A stretch of 34,358 bases of DNA from positions 1 to 34,358 of the forward strand of contig CAKZXZ010000200.1 of NCBI GenBank assembly GCA_937883775.1, read 5' to 3'. Shown here piece by piece: positions 19,036-27,158 of the stretch. The position numbers and the translations under genes are program-made. The notes beneath the pieces are model-generated. The model made no database searches and was not told where the DNA came from. It saw only the letters and a program-made list of their open reading frames with translations. Source of the stretch: an uncultured Paracoccaceae bacterium. GTDB lineage: Bacteria; Pseudomonadota; Alphaproteobacteria; Rhodobacterales; Rhodobacteraceae. The first letter of the stretch is position 1. Each line of letters opens with the position of its first letter.

Positions 19036-20117
19036 GCGGCGTCCTGACGGAAGGCTTTGATCGCTGCAACGACGCGTTGGCAGGACGGGCCGTCGCCGAC
19101 GGTAATGCGCAAGCACTTGGGCAGCTTGTAACCGGCGACGCGGCGTACAAGGATGCCTTGGGATTTCAGATAATCATCGCAGGCATTGGCGTCTGCTTCG
19201 GATGCGAAACGTGCGAGGATGAAGTTTGCCTCGGACTTGTCCGATGGAATGCCGAGCTTGTCCAACTCGGAGGCGAGCCATTCGCGCCACTTGGCGTTTT
19301 CTGCCAGGCACATCGCGGCATAATCAGTGTCGCGAACGGCGGCTTCTGCCGTCTCAAGCGCGGTGGTCGACAGATTGAACGGCCCCCGGATGCGGTTGAG
19401 CACCTCGATGATGGCTTTGGGTGCATAACCCCAACCGACGCGCAGGCCCCCAAGCCCGTGCATTTTGGAGAAGGTGCGCGTCATGACGACGTTTTCTCGC
19501 GCCTCGACCAGAGCGGCCCCACCGTCGTAATCCGGGACGTATTCGGCATAGGCTCCGTCCAAAACCAGCAGCGCTTGCGGTGGCAAACCTTCCGCAAGAC
19601 GCGTGACTTCTTCCAGCCCAACCATGGTGGCTGTCGGATTGTTCGGGTTAGCGATAAAGACCAGCTTTGTGCGGTCAGTACAGGCCGCCAAAATGGCGTC
19701 TACATCGACGCGGCGCGTGTCCTCGGCCACCTCAACAGGCGTGCCGCCGGCAGCAAGCGTAGAGATGCGGTACATCGCGAACCCATGCTCGGTGTGGATC
19801 ACCTCATCGCCTTGGCCGATATAGGCCTGACAGAGGAAGTGAATGATTTCATCCGATCCGACACCGCAAATAATGCGCTCTTTATCAAGGGCGTAAACCC
19901 CGGCAATGGCGCCACGCAGAGCGCTGTGATCGGTGGACGGATAGCGATGCAGCCCCGCAGCGGAGGCCTGACAGGCGGCAATCGCCTTGGGCGACGGGCC
20001 GAACGGGTTCTCGTTCGAACTGAGTTTCACCACGTCAACGACGCCGTCCACATGGCTCGCCCCGCCTTGATAAAGCGCGATGTCCATGATGCCGGGTTGC
20101 GGTGTGATGCGGGTCAT
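19032..20117 (-). CDS. hisC: Histidinol-phosphate / aromatic aminotransferase
   Basis: A fold-type I PLP aminotransferase of 361 residues. HisC converts imidazole-acetol phosphate to histidinol phosphate. Landmarks are [13 protein letters not shown] (31-43), the NPNNPT motif (157-162), [10 protein letters not shown] (the PLP-contacting Asp/Tyr segment), the Schiff-base lysine Lys218 in [17 protein letters not shown], and a C-terminal substrate-binding arginine in LRITVG. Direct coupling to tyrA suggests a further or main role in transamination of aromatic precursors (prephenate or hydroxyphenylpyruvate), known for HisC-like enzymes in other bacteria; that part is inference. It is the first gene of a three-gene operon with tyrA and the extensin-like gene. 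Confidence 0.93.
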   Translation of the reverse strand: MTRITPQPGIMDIALYQGGASHVDGVVDVVKLSSNENPFGPSPKAIAACQASAAGLHRYPSTDHSALRGAIAGVYALDKERIICGVGSDEIIHFLCQAYIGQGDEVIHTEHGFAMYRISTLAAGGTPVEVAEDTRRVDVDAILAACTDRTKLVFIANPNNPTATMVGLEEVTRLAEGLPPQALLVLDGAYAEYVPDYDGGAALVEARENVVMTRTFSKMHGLGGLRVGWGYAPKAIIEVLNRIRGPFNLSTTALETAEAAVRDTDYAAMCLAENAKWREWLASELDKLGIPSDKSEANFILARFASEADANACDDYLKSQGILVRRVAGYKLPKCLRITVGDGPSCQRVVAAIKAFRQDAA

Positions 20118-20171
20118 TTCCGTCTCCAGTTTCAGATGTTGTAGCGGGGGGTTCCGCTTGAGGAAAGCAGC

Positions 20172-20206
20172 AAAAAAGGCCGCGAAGGTTTCCCCTCGCG
20201 GCCTTT
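20172..20206 (-). terminator. Terminator of rpsD
   Basis: On the minus strand GGCCGCGA (20203-20196 complement) pairs with TCGCGGCC (20185-20178 complement) around a ten-base interior that can pair further (GG with CC), followed by TTTTTT. It is 20 bases beyond the rpsD stop and separates rpsD from hisC. Confidence 0.9.
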
Positions 20207-20225
20207 CGGAAATCTGAGGCTCAGA

Positions 20226-20846
20226 TTAGTTCTGAGCGTAGAATTCGATGACGAGGTTCGGTTCCATCATCACCGGATAGGGCACGTCAGACAGGCCGGG
20301 CTTCCGGGTGAAGGTTGCGGTCAGCTTGGAATGATCGACGTCCATATAATCAGGCACATCACGCTCGGGCAGCTGGGTGGCTTCCAGAACAATCGCCAGC
20401 TGTTTGGAGCGGTCCCGCACTTCGACCACATCGCCTTCTTTGACGCGGTAAGACGGGATGTTGACCTTCTTGCCGTTCACACGGACATGGCCGTGGTTCA
20501 CGAACTGACGCGCGGCAAACACGGTCGGCACGAACTTGGCGCGGTAAACAACAGCGTCCAGACGGCTTTCCAGCAGGCCGATCAGGTTTTCACCAGTATC
20601 GCCCTTGATACGCTCGGCGTCGGCAAAAATGCGGCGGAATTGCTTTTCGGTCAAATCGCCATAGTAGCCTTTCAGCTTCTGCTTGGCGCGCAGCTGCAGA
20701 CCGAAGTCGGACAACTTGCCCTTGCGGCGCTGACCGTGCTGGCCGGGGCCATATTCACGACGATTAACCGGGGATTTCGGACGACCCCAGATGTTTTCAC
20801 CCATCCGGCGGTCGAGTTTGTACTTGGCAGACGTGCGTTTGGTCAC
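20226..20846 (-). CDS. rpsD: 30S ribosomal protein S4
   Basis: S4 binds the 5' domain of 16S rRNA and starts assembly of the small subunit; in many bacteria it also represses its own mRNA. The 206-residue product is full length, with the N-terminal arm ([20 protein letters not shown]), the [20 protein letters not shown] block and the S4 RNA-binding domain (about 94-157, [20 protein letters not shown], then [17 protein letters not shown]). It lacks the zinc-binding cysteines found in some S4 variants. It stands alone rather than in the alpha operon, with its own promoter (20956-20983), a structured leader and a strong terminator. Confidence 0.98.
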   Translation of the reverse strand: MTKRTSAKYKLDRRMGENIWGRPKSPVNRREYGPGQHGQRRKGKLSDFGLQLRAKQKLKGYYGDLTEKQFRRIFADAERIKGDTGENLIGLLESRLDAVVYRAKFVPTVFAARQFVNHGHVRVNGKKVNIPSYRVKEGDVVEVRDRSKQLAIVLEATQLPERDVPDYMDVDHSKLTATFTRKPGLSDVPYPVMMEPNLVIEFYAQN

Positions 20847-20890
20847 GATCTGGATCCTTTCAGGTTATGAAAGGTGCTGTCCTTTGCGTC

Positions 20891-20933
20891 GCCCCATATG
20901 GGCTTGGCCGACAGGCATCCCCTTGCGGGGGCC
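20891..20933 (-). promoter_or_regulatory. Structured leader of rpsD mRNA
   Basis: The 5' leader (about 100 bases) contains, in reading order on the minus strand, a hairpin at 20933-20914, with CCCC pairing GGGG around a GCAA tetraloop and an outer GGC/GCC stem with a two-base bulge, and a smaller hairpin at 20903-20891 (GCCC, loop ATAT, GGGC). Ribosomal protein leaders often bind their own product, so an S4 autoregulatory site is possible. I see no match to a described S4 leader, so that role is inference. Confidence 0.4.
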
Positions 20934-20955
20934 ACCAACACCAAATGAAGCCGCG

Positions 20956-20983
20956 CTTATACAGGGCGGATTGAGGCTGTCAA
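20956..20983 (-). promoter_or_regulatory. Sigma-70 promoter of rpsD
   Basis: On the minus strand TTGACA (20983-20978) and TATAAG (20961-20956) are spaced by 16 bases. The -35 is a perfect consensus and the -10 differs at one position. It lies immediately downstream of the Hint-domain gene stop at 21000 and 110 bases before the rpsD start, so rpsD is transcribed on its own. Confidence 0.85.
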
Positions 20984-20999
20984 TGGCCCGCGCAGAGCA

Positions 21000-22061
21000 T
21001 TAGGCAACCGCGTTCTGAAGCAGCACTGCGGTTTCCGCTTTCGACAGGTTCCGACGGGCGTAGCTGCCATAAAGATGCGGATCATGCTCAAGGTCTGGAA
21101 GCTGTTCGAAAAGCGCGGCGCGCTGGTCGTCCGGCACGAGGCTAAGCGAGGTGTTGGCTGGGTGAAAGCTTTCTGTTTCGATCCCGTTGGCCCAGACAAT
21201 CTGGTGCTGTTCCAGCAGTAGATGAACGTATGTCACCTCGCGCACGGACCGATCCCGAATGATCGAGTGGCCGTTTACCAATTCCTTTGCTGCGACCAGA
21301 ACCTCGGGGGTGTTGAAAAGCGCGCGCGCGGCGTCGCCTTTCAAAAGCATCCGATGTTCCGGCGACACCAGCAACTCGCTGTCCGGCACAGACCCATCCA
21401 ACGAACCACGCCGCAACCGGACCGGACGGAATTCCGGCATCGCAAAAAGGCGCGCACCTGTCATGCGGCGGGACCCTTTCCACAAGATCGGCTGCGCACC
21501 GTTATCCTTGGTCAGGATTTTGTCGTCGGGGCGCAAGTCCTCGACCAGACGCGGGCCGTCTTCTGTTGCGATCCGGGTGCCCGGCGTGAAGCAAATCACA
21601 CCACCCGCCAATTCTGCCGACCGCGAGCGCTGTGTCTCGTCGATGCTGCGATGCACAACCCAAAGATCGCGTCCGCGCGGTGGCACCTGATTGAGGAACA
21701 TCAAGAGCGGCTTTGCGCCGTCCACCTCGACCACTGTTACTGTAAATGTCTGGCGTCCATCTGTGACGACAAAACCGCTATCCATCAGCGGCTCGTCAAT
21801 CTCGATCTGATCCAATGACACCCCTGTCATTGCTGCGCCAACCAGACGGCGCACCGATCGTGCGGCCCGCCTGCGAAGGTTTGCCTCGTCCTCGCCCCTA
21901 TCCAGAAGCATAAGCTCAGCCGGGCCATCGACCCGCACCGGCTCACCAGTCCATTGCCACGTTGCACCCACTGCAAGGGTGTCTATTGGTGCAGCTTTAA
22001 GACCGTCTGTTTCTGTTTGCGACCAGGAGATGACAAACGTGCCCCGAAAGCCCGTTTCCAT
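21000..22061 (-). CDS. Hint-domain protein (Hint_2 type)
   Basis: A 353-residue protein. Residues about 155-305 form a Hint (Hedgehog/intein-type self-cleavage) domain: the nucleophile Cys157 in the start VICFTPGTRIATEDGPRLVE, DLRPDDKILTKDNG, the block-B-like SPEHRML (233-239) and the end YVHLLLEQHQIVWANGIETESF. The domain is followed by a 50-residue helical tail, so the Hint domain is internal, and no terminal Asn needed for full intein splicing is seen. If active, it would cleave at or before Cys157 rather than splice. The N-terminal 150 residues are beta-rich and unrecognised, with no signal peptide. Hint_2 proteins are common in roseobacters and often resemble C-terminal parts of type I secreted proteins; function is unknown. 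Confidence 0.85.
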   Translation of the reverse strand: METGFRGTFVISWSQTETDGLKAAPIDTLAVGATWQWTGEPVRVDGPAELMLLDRGEDEANLRRRAARSVRRLVGAAMTGVSLDQIEIDEPLMDSGFVVTDGRQTFTVTVVEVDGAKPLLMFLNQVPPRGRDLWVVHRSIDETQRSRSAELAGGVICFTPGTRIATEDGPRLVEDLRPDDKILTKDNGAQPILWKGSRRMTGARLFAMPEFRPVRLRRGSLDGSVPDSELLVSPEHRMLLKGDAARALFNTPEVLVAAKELVNGHSIIRDRSVREVTYVHLLLEQHQIVWANGIETESFHPANTSLSLVPDDQRAALFEQLPDLEHDPHLYGSYARRNLSKAETAVLLQNAVA

Positions 22062-22152
22062 TGCCTGATAACCTGCCTTTTGTTTCTTTTTATGGCGTTA
22101 GCTTAACAAAAAGCGAATCGTCTGGGAAGAGAAATCTTGCAGAGTCAGTCGC

Positions 22153-23088
22153 TTAGAACTTGAAGTTAACGTGGAGTGATCCTGTAAGCTGGCCTTCGTC
22201 CTGTTCTTCGAACTCTTCGCCCAGATAGGTCAGCCCGTAAAACACCGATGGGCCAAGGCCTTGAATGCTCATACCGGCGCGCAGACGGTGGCGGCTGTCT
22301 TTCAGCTCAACACTGCCATCATCGGGTAGATAGGCGCTGTCTGCGACATAGGCCAAATCGCCACCAAGGGTCAGCGCAATGCCGAACGCATCATCGACTT
22401 CGGTCGCGCGGTAGCGCTGGCCGGTGGTCACATCGCGCGCCCATAGATCGTTCTGACCCACAAGACCCCAACGCAGATCGCCGCCGACCCGCACAAGGGT
22501 TTCAACACCCGCCTGAGCTTCAACAAAGGGGCGCACTGTCAGGTTTTCCTGCACGCGGATTGTTTGGCCCATCTCGGCCAGACCGGTTAAATACACGTCA
22601 TTGCCCAATTGATCGTCCAGAATCTCGACGTCAGGCGCATCAACGCGCTCGTGGAAATTCTTCTGGAATTCACCAAGGCCTGTCTGCTCACCAATGAACA
22701 CAGCGTCTGCACCCAACGAGAATTCAGCTGCGCCGCGCGCAAAATGAGTGTGGATGCCAACCGACGCCACACCCGCATATCGACGGTCATCGGGAACGGT
22801 CCGGTTCAACTTGTCAGGGGCGATAATCTCGGTCCGGAAGCGGTATTCGATAAGCTCGCCAAACCCTGCTGGAAGCTGGCCGCCCCACTCTGGCCCACGC
22901 ATCCATGACACCGCGTAAGAGCCCGTGCGCCAGCGGTCTTCGCCGTCGCCAAAGAAGTCATTGCTGAAAAGACGTCCGAACCCCAGCGTTTCACGGCTGT
23001 CGAACAAACCCTCGGATAAAGCCGGGGTTGTGAACATCATAATAGAGGTGAGACCACCCAGGAGTGCGCGACGCATCATAAAACCCAT
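22153..23088 (-). CDS. LpxR-family lipid A deacylase (DUF2219)
   Basis: A predicted outer-membrane beta-barrel of 311 residues like Salmonella LpxR, which removes the 3'-acyloxyacyl chain of lipid A in a calcium-dependent manner. A signal peptide (about 1-25, ending PALS) precedes the family N-terminus FSNDFFGDGEDRWRTGSY, in which Asn43-Asp44 and Ser57 match the expected active-site positions; the second family block GLGEFQKNFH places a candidate catalytic His at 146. Alternating hydrophobic strands run to the C-terminal Phe typical of outer-membrane barrels. The start is the ATG at 23088 with a G-rich site upstream; ATGs at 23079 or 23076 are also possible. Lipid A remodelling is inference from family. 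Confidence 0.8.
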   Translation of the reverse strand: MGFMMRRALLGGLTSIMMFTTPALSEGLFDSRETLGFGRLFSNDFFGDGEDRWRTGSYAVSWMRGPEWGGQLPAGFGELIEYRFRTEIIAPDKLNRTVPDDRRYAGVASVGIHTHFARGAAEFSLGADAVFIGEQTGLGEFQKNFHERVDAPDVEILDDQLGNDVYLTGLAEMGQTIRVQENLTVRPFVEAQAGVETLVRVGGDLRWGLVGQNDLWARDVTTGQRYRATEVDDAFGIALTLGGDLAYVADSAYLPDDGSVELKDSRHRLRAGMSIQGLGPSVFYGLTYLGEEFEEQDEGQLTGSLHVNFKF

Positions 23089-23195
23089 CCATTTGCGCCC
23101 CCCGGCGTAATGGTTCTACCCACAGGTGAATCCGGGCGCTAGTGCCAATCGGCCACAGCGTGAGATTTTTAGGACACATTGCGGCGCGCGCAGCG

Positions 23196-24686
23196 CTAAA
23201 GCGCGATCAGATCAGCCAGTTTCAGGCGCTGAATTTTACCCGACGGGCCTTTGGGCAGTTCGTCCATGAAATAAACGGCGTCCGGCGCCTTGAATGCACC
23301 CAAACGGTCCTCGCAAATCGCAATCAGCGCCGTTGCGCTCAGATCAGAGCCCTCGCGGATCCGCACAGCAGCCTCGATCCGTTCGCCATAACTGCTGCAC
23401 GGGCGGGCAAAGGCCGCCGCCTCGATCACGTCCGGGTGGGAATATAGCGCCTCGTCCACCTCGCGCGGGGCGACGTTCTCGCCGCCTTTGATAATAAGCT
23501 CTTTCAGGCGGCCCGTGACAAACACATACCCGTCCGCATCCATCTTTGCCAAGTCACCGGTGCGCAGCCAGCCGCTGCGGAAGGTGGCGGCTGTGGCGTC
23601 GGGGTTCTTGAGATATTCCAGCAAGATGTTGGGGCCCCGCACCACGATCTCGCCTTCGACGCCTGGCGGCAATATGGCACCTTGGGCATCCTGAATAGTC
23701 ACTTCGCATCCGTAAGCGATGCCAGGGGAGCCAATTTTTCGGGTCGCGGGTGGTAGCGGGTTCGACAGTATCTGCGCAGCCGTTTCGGTCAGGCCCATGG
23801 TTTCGATGACCGGCACAGCAAAGCGCGCTTCAAACGCGGCCTGCGTTTCGACCGCCAAAGCCGAAGAGGCCGAGCGCCCAAAGCGGATCGCTGCTTTGCA
23901 GCGCGCAGACGGATCAGCCTCCCCATGCAGCAGATGCGAGATGATCGTCGGCACTGCCGAGAACCAGGTCGCGCGCCCGGTCTCTGCCTGATCCCAGAAC
24001 CGCGAGGCCGAAAACTTGCCGACCATCGCCAAAGAGCCGCCCGACACAAGGCTGCCCATTACAGAGACACAGAGCCCGTTGATGTGATAAACCGGCAGCA
24101 CGCAAAACCCGCGATCTGACGAAGAGAGCCCGTGCGCGACCGCTGTTGTCCAACCGCCAGCAAGCAAGCTTGCATGGGTATGAACAACGCCTTTGGGCTG
24201 GCCAGTTGTGCCAGACGTATACATCAGCAACGCATGGTCGCCTGCGGTGACATCACAAAGATCGACAGTGACATCCGATTGCAGCGCAACCGCCTCAGTC
24301 GTGCCGGGGTTGGCCGTTTCAAACAAAGCAGCACAGCTGTCATGGACAAAAGCCACGCGGGCTTCCGAGTGGGTCAGCGCATAGGCAATCGCGTCGCGCC
24401 CGGCCGCGAGGTTAATCATTGTGGCGCGGAAGCCGCCATAGACCGCGCCGTAAAACGCGATGATCCCCTCAGCACTGTTGGGCGCAACAACGGCAACGCT
24501 TTCGCCTTTGCCAAGACCCCTCGCGGTGAGTGCCTTGGCAAACCCTCGCGCCGCGGCGCGCAGATCCGCCCAATCAAGTTGCGTGCTGGTTTCAGGAAAG
24601 ACAATGGCCGTGCCGCCCTCCGTAGCACGCGCATCGAGCCAGTCGCGCACGGTGCCGGTCGGTGGCGCAACCTCGTCAAGCGTCAT
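23196..24686 (-). CDS. sauT: AMP-forming acyl-CoA ligase, probable sulfoacetate-CoA ligase
   Basis: An ANL-superfamily ligase of 496 residues that should activate a small acid with ATP and CoA. Motifs: the P-loop MYTSGTTGQPKG (155-166), ETMGLTETAAQ for the A5 region, WLRTGDLAKMDADGY for A7, and the C-terminal catalytic lysine in PKGPSGKIQRLKL. The start at 24686 overlaps the stop of the upstream dehydrogenase gene by four bases (ATGA); an extended frame to 24830 would run into that gene. Placement directly behind an acylating aldehyde dehydrogenase and a TTT transporter matches the SauT role in sulfoacetate breakdown (sulfoacetate to sulfoacetyl-CoA), known from Cupriavidus necator. Another short acid cannot be excluded. 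Confidence 0.65.
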   Translation of the reverse strand: MTLDEVAPPTGTVRDWLDARATEGGTAIVFPETSTQLDWADLRAAARGFAKALTARGLGKGESVAVVAPNSAEGIIAFYGAVYGGFRATMINLAAGRDAIAYALTHSEARVAFVHDSCAALFETANPGTTEAVALQSDVTVDLCDVTAGDHALLMYTSGTTGQPKGVVHTHASLLAGGWTTAVAHGLSSSDRGFCVLPVYHINGLCVSVMGSLVSGGSLAMVGKFSASRFWDQAETGRATWFSAVPTIISHLLHGEADPSARCKAAIRFGRSASSALAVETQAAFEARFAVPVIETMGLTETAAQILSNPLPPATRKIGSPGIAYGCEVTIQDAQGAILPPGVEGEIVVRGPNILLEYLKNPDATAATFRSGWLRTGDLAKMDADGYVFVTGRLKELIIKGGENVAPREVDEALYSHPDVIEAAAFARPCSSYGERIEAAVRIREGSDLSATALIAICEDRLGAFKAPDAVYFMDELPKGPSGKIQRLKLADLIAL

Positions 24687-26089
24687 TGTCCGGCCTCTTG
24701 CCAGTATTGTGCAAATATATCGCCTAATTTTGGCTCTCTTGCCGGAATTTCTCGCACAATTTTTGTGTTTTGCAGGAAATGCTTCCAATGTAGATTGTCG
24801 TCGATGACGTTCCCGCCCCAAGCTCCGCACCCCATACTAAGCGAGAAGGGCATGCCGTTGGTGAATGCACCACCGGTGGCAAACGTGTGCGCCTGATTGA
24901 CGATGATCCGGCTGGTGGGGATTGTCTTGGCAAGCTGCATCACGCGCTCTGCTTGGCTGGAATGAATGCCTACCGAATGGCCCGCGCCCTGATGCAGTTG
25001 CAAAGCGCAGGTCGTGGCGACAGCAGCATCAAAATCAGACGCTCGATAAAGCGCCAGAACGCGGCTCAGCTTTTCACCGCTCAGTGGAAAATCCGGCCCG
25101 ATACCGGTCGTCGGCACTGCGATATACTCGGTCCCCTCAGGCACCCGATCGCTCAAGCCCAACGCGGCGATCATCTTGTCTGCGTCCTGTGCAATCACCG
25201 CGCGGTTGAGATGACCGTCGGGCCACAGCTTCGCGACAATCTGCGCCTCGTCATCCACCAAAGCGCCGCCCGCGCGAGACATCGCAGCGATGAAGGCGTC
25301 GTAGATCGCGTCAACCACCACCACAGCGTTCTCGGACGAACATGAGGTTGCGTTGTCAAAGGTTTTGGAGGCACGAATTTTCTCGGCAGCGGAGGTCAGA
25401 TCAGCGGTTTCATCAATGATAACAGTGACGTTTCCCGCACCGACTGCAACCGCAGGCGTACCGCAGGTTTGCGCGCGGTGGACGTTGTTCTGGCTGCCAG
25501 TGCAGATGACCTTGTCACAGGTCTCCATCAACCGCTGGGTCTTTTCTTTTGATCCCGGCGCGGGGATCATCTGAACCAAATCGGAATCCTCGCCGATCTT
25601 GGCAAATTCCGCGTGAATGAACTGCAATAACCGCTCGCACGAGGGCACACCTTTCGGAGACGGGGCAATCACAATCGAGTTGCCGCATTTCAACGCGTTG
25701 ATGATGTTGTTGGCAGGTGTCGCAGCAGGGTTGGTTGAGGGAACAATCGCACCGACCACGCCCATTGGGCGCGCAATTTCGGTTATACCTGTTGCCGTGT
25801 CTTCTTTAATAACTCCAAAGGTTTTTACCCCTTGGATATCACGCAAAAGTCCCAGCGTTTTGCGATGGTTTTTGGTGATCTTGTCGGCCACATTGCCCAA
25901 CCCGGTGGTCTGCACGGCAAGCTCGGCCAGTTCGCGGTTACGGGCAGGTTCCATGATGGCCCAGCCGACGGCCTGTGCTGCGCGGTCATAACGGGTCTGC
26001 GATCCCTCGGCCGCATAGCGCCTTTGCGCCGTACGCGCGCGCGAGACGATATCGTCGAGGTCTGACAGAGGATCGGCGAGGGCATTCAT
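24683..26089 (-). CDS. sauS: Acylating aldehyde dehydrogenase, probable sulfoacetaldehyde dehydrogenase
   Basis: A 468-residue CoA-acylating aldehyde dehydrogenase. It lacks the N-terminal signature of ordinary aldehyde dehydrogenases and resembles the EutE/SauS/AdhE-N group: GVVGAIVPSTNPAATPANNIINALKCGNSIVIAPSP is the cofactor region (shown in parts: VPSTNPAATP, 116-125), and the catalytic Cys250 is in NATSCSSENAVVV. SauS reduces sulfoacetyl-CoA with NADPH to sulfoacetaldehyde, which xsc then turns into acetyl phosphate and sulfite. Linkage to an AMP-forming ligase in the same transcript, with overlapping start, supports this reaction order. The alternative is an acyl-CoA reductase of another short acid. 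No xsc, pta or sulfite exporter is in the window. Confidence 0.7.
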   Translation of the reverse strand: MNALADPLSDLDDIVSRARTAQRRYAAEGSQTRYDRAAQAVGWAIMEPARNRELAELAVQTTGLGNVADKITKNHRKTLGLLRDIQGVKTFGVIKEDTATGITEIARPMGVVGAIVPSTNPAATPANNIINALKCGNSIVIAPSPKGVPSCERLLQFIHAEFAKIGEDSDLVQMIPAPGSKEKTQRLMETCDKVICTGSQNNVHRAQTCGTPAVAVGAGNVTVIIDETADLTSAAEKIRASKTFDNATSCSSENAVVVVDAIYDAFIAAMSRAGGALVDDEAQIVAKLWPDGHLNRAVIAQDADKMIAALGLSDRVPEGTEYIAVPTTGIGPDFPLSGEKLSRVLALYRASDFDAAVATTCALQLHQGAGHSVGIHSSQAERVMQLAKTIPTSRIIVNQAHTFATGGAFTNGMPFSLSMGCGAWGGNVIDDNLHWKHFLQNTKIVREIPAREPKLGDIFAQYWQEAGQ

Positions 26090-26109
26090 GGCGCAGACTT
26101 TCGTTGAAT

Positions 26110-26138
26110 GCGCCGCCCCGCTTGGGTCAGGGCGACGC
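26110..26138 (-). other. Intercistronic hairpin behind the TctC gene
   Basis: GCGTCGCCC and GGGCGGCGC (minus strand, complement of 26138-26130 and 26118-26110) form nine pairs with one G-T wobble around an 11-base loop. It lies in the 60-base gap between the binding-protein gene and sauS and has no U-tract. Such hairpins are known to stabilise the upstream binding-protein message in transporter operons, which would allow more binding protein than enzyme. Confidence 0.45.
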
Positions 26139-26149
26139 CTTGGGGTGTC

Positions 26150-27118
26150 TTACAGATCGGCAAGCAGCTCTTTGAGGGTTTCCTCGCGCGCGGCCCACAT
26201 TTCAAGCACTTCGTCGCGGGTCATGATGTGCATGGGCGATCCGCCTGCTTTCATCTTGCCTGCAACTCGGCTGTTTTCAAACATTGCCGGCACCGTTGCA
26301 GCCAGCTTGTCAATGATGGGCTGAGGCGTGCCTTTGGGCACCATCACACCGCGGAAGTTCACTGAGGCGTTGTCGATGTCAAAGCCTTGCTCGGCCATGG
26401 TGGGCACGTCTGGCAGAAATTCGTTCCGCTCCAGATCAAAGACGCCAAGGATTTTCACGTTGCCTGCTTCCTGCGCGCGGAATGCGTCGCTGAGGTTGTT
26501 CACCCCGCCCAGCACTTCGCCTGCGATCACAGCTTTCATCGCACCTGCACCGCCTTTGTTGTTGGGGATATAGGCGAGCTTCACGCCTGCGGCTTTTTCA
26601 AGCTGGAGCGCGGCGATGTGGTGGCCCACAAAGAGGCCCGCGCCCGAAAAGGTCAGCCCACCGGGGTTTTCCTTGGCGTAGGTGACCACGTCTTCCATCG
26701 AATTGAACGCGCTGTCGGCACCAACCACGAAGACCGCGGGGTCTGCGCCCCAGTTTGCAATCGGCTCAAAGCTTTCGGCAGAGTATTCCACACCACCTTC
26801 AATCGACTGAGCGATGAAATGCGGGATGTTGTAGGCGCCAAGGGTGTAGCCATCGGCTTCGGCTTGCGTGGCGAACCAGTTCCAGCCGACACGGCCTCCG
26901 GCACCGGGCTTGTTGATGATTGCAATGGGCATGCCCAGCGCGTCCTCGTTTCCGGCGGTCATCGTCACGATGCGGGCCTGAAAGTCCGTCGCCCCGCCCG
27001 CGCCATAGCTGACCATCATCATGATGGGACGCTCGGGGAAGTTTGCATGACCGTCCGCAAAAGCTGTGCCGGTCATCGTCATCAGCGCCATTGAGGCGGC
27101 TGCTAGTAGCTTCTTCAT
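26150..27118 (-). CDS. TTT transporter substrate-binding protein (TctC/Bug family)
   Basis: The periplasmic binding protein of a tripartite tricarboxylate transporter, 322 residues. The signal peptide is MKKLLAAASMALMTMTGTAFA, cleaved about residue 21. The mature start FPERPIMMMVSYGAGGATDFQAR is the ligand-binding loop of the TctC/Bug family, and NKPGAGGRVGW and later TFSGAGLFVGHHIAALQLEKAAG also fit. It stands between tctB and sauS, on the same strand, with a 60-base gap holding a hairpin. Bug proteins bind many small acids. In this operon the ligand is probably the substrate of the ligase, perhaps sulfoacetate. Confidence 0.92.
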   Translation of the reverse strand: MKKLLAAASMALMTMTGTAFADGHANFPERPIMMMVSYGAGGATDFQARIVTMTAGNEDALGMPIAIINKPGAGGRVGWNWFATQAEADGYTLGAYNIPHFIAQSIEGGVEYSAESFEPIANWGADPAVFVVGADSAFNSMEDVVTYAKENPGGLTFSGAGLFVGHHIAALQLEKAAGVKLAYIPNNKGGAGAMKAVIAGEVLGGVNNLSDAFRAQEAGNVKILGVFDLERNEFLPDVPTMAEQGFDIDNASVNFRGVMVPKGTPQPIIDKLAATVPAMFENSRVAGKMKAGGSPMHIMTRDEVLEMWAAREETLKELLADL

Positions 27119-27158
27119 GGGTTTCTCCTCCCTAGGGTTAATCTGCCGCTTTTGCGGT

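Noticed and set aside
19023-20144. A 373-codon plus-strand open frame antisense to hisC
   Set aside because: It covers hisC almost exactly in the complementary frame; hisC has all aminotransferase motifs whereas this translation has none.
21000-22061. Intein inserted in a host gene
   Set aside because: The flanking regions do not join into a recognisable host protein, no homing endonuclease motif is present, and no terminal Asn plus Cys/Ser/Thr junction follows the domain.
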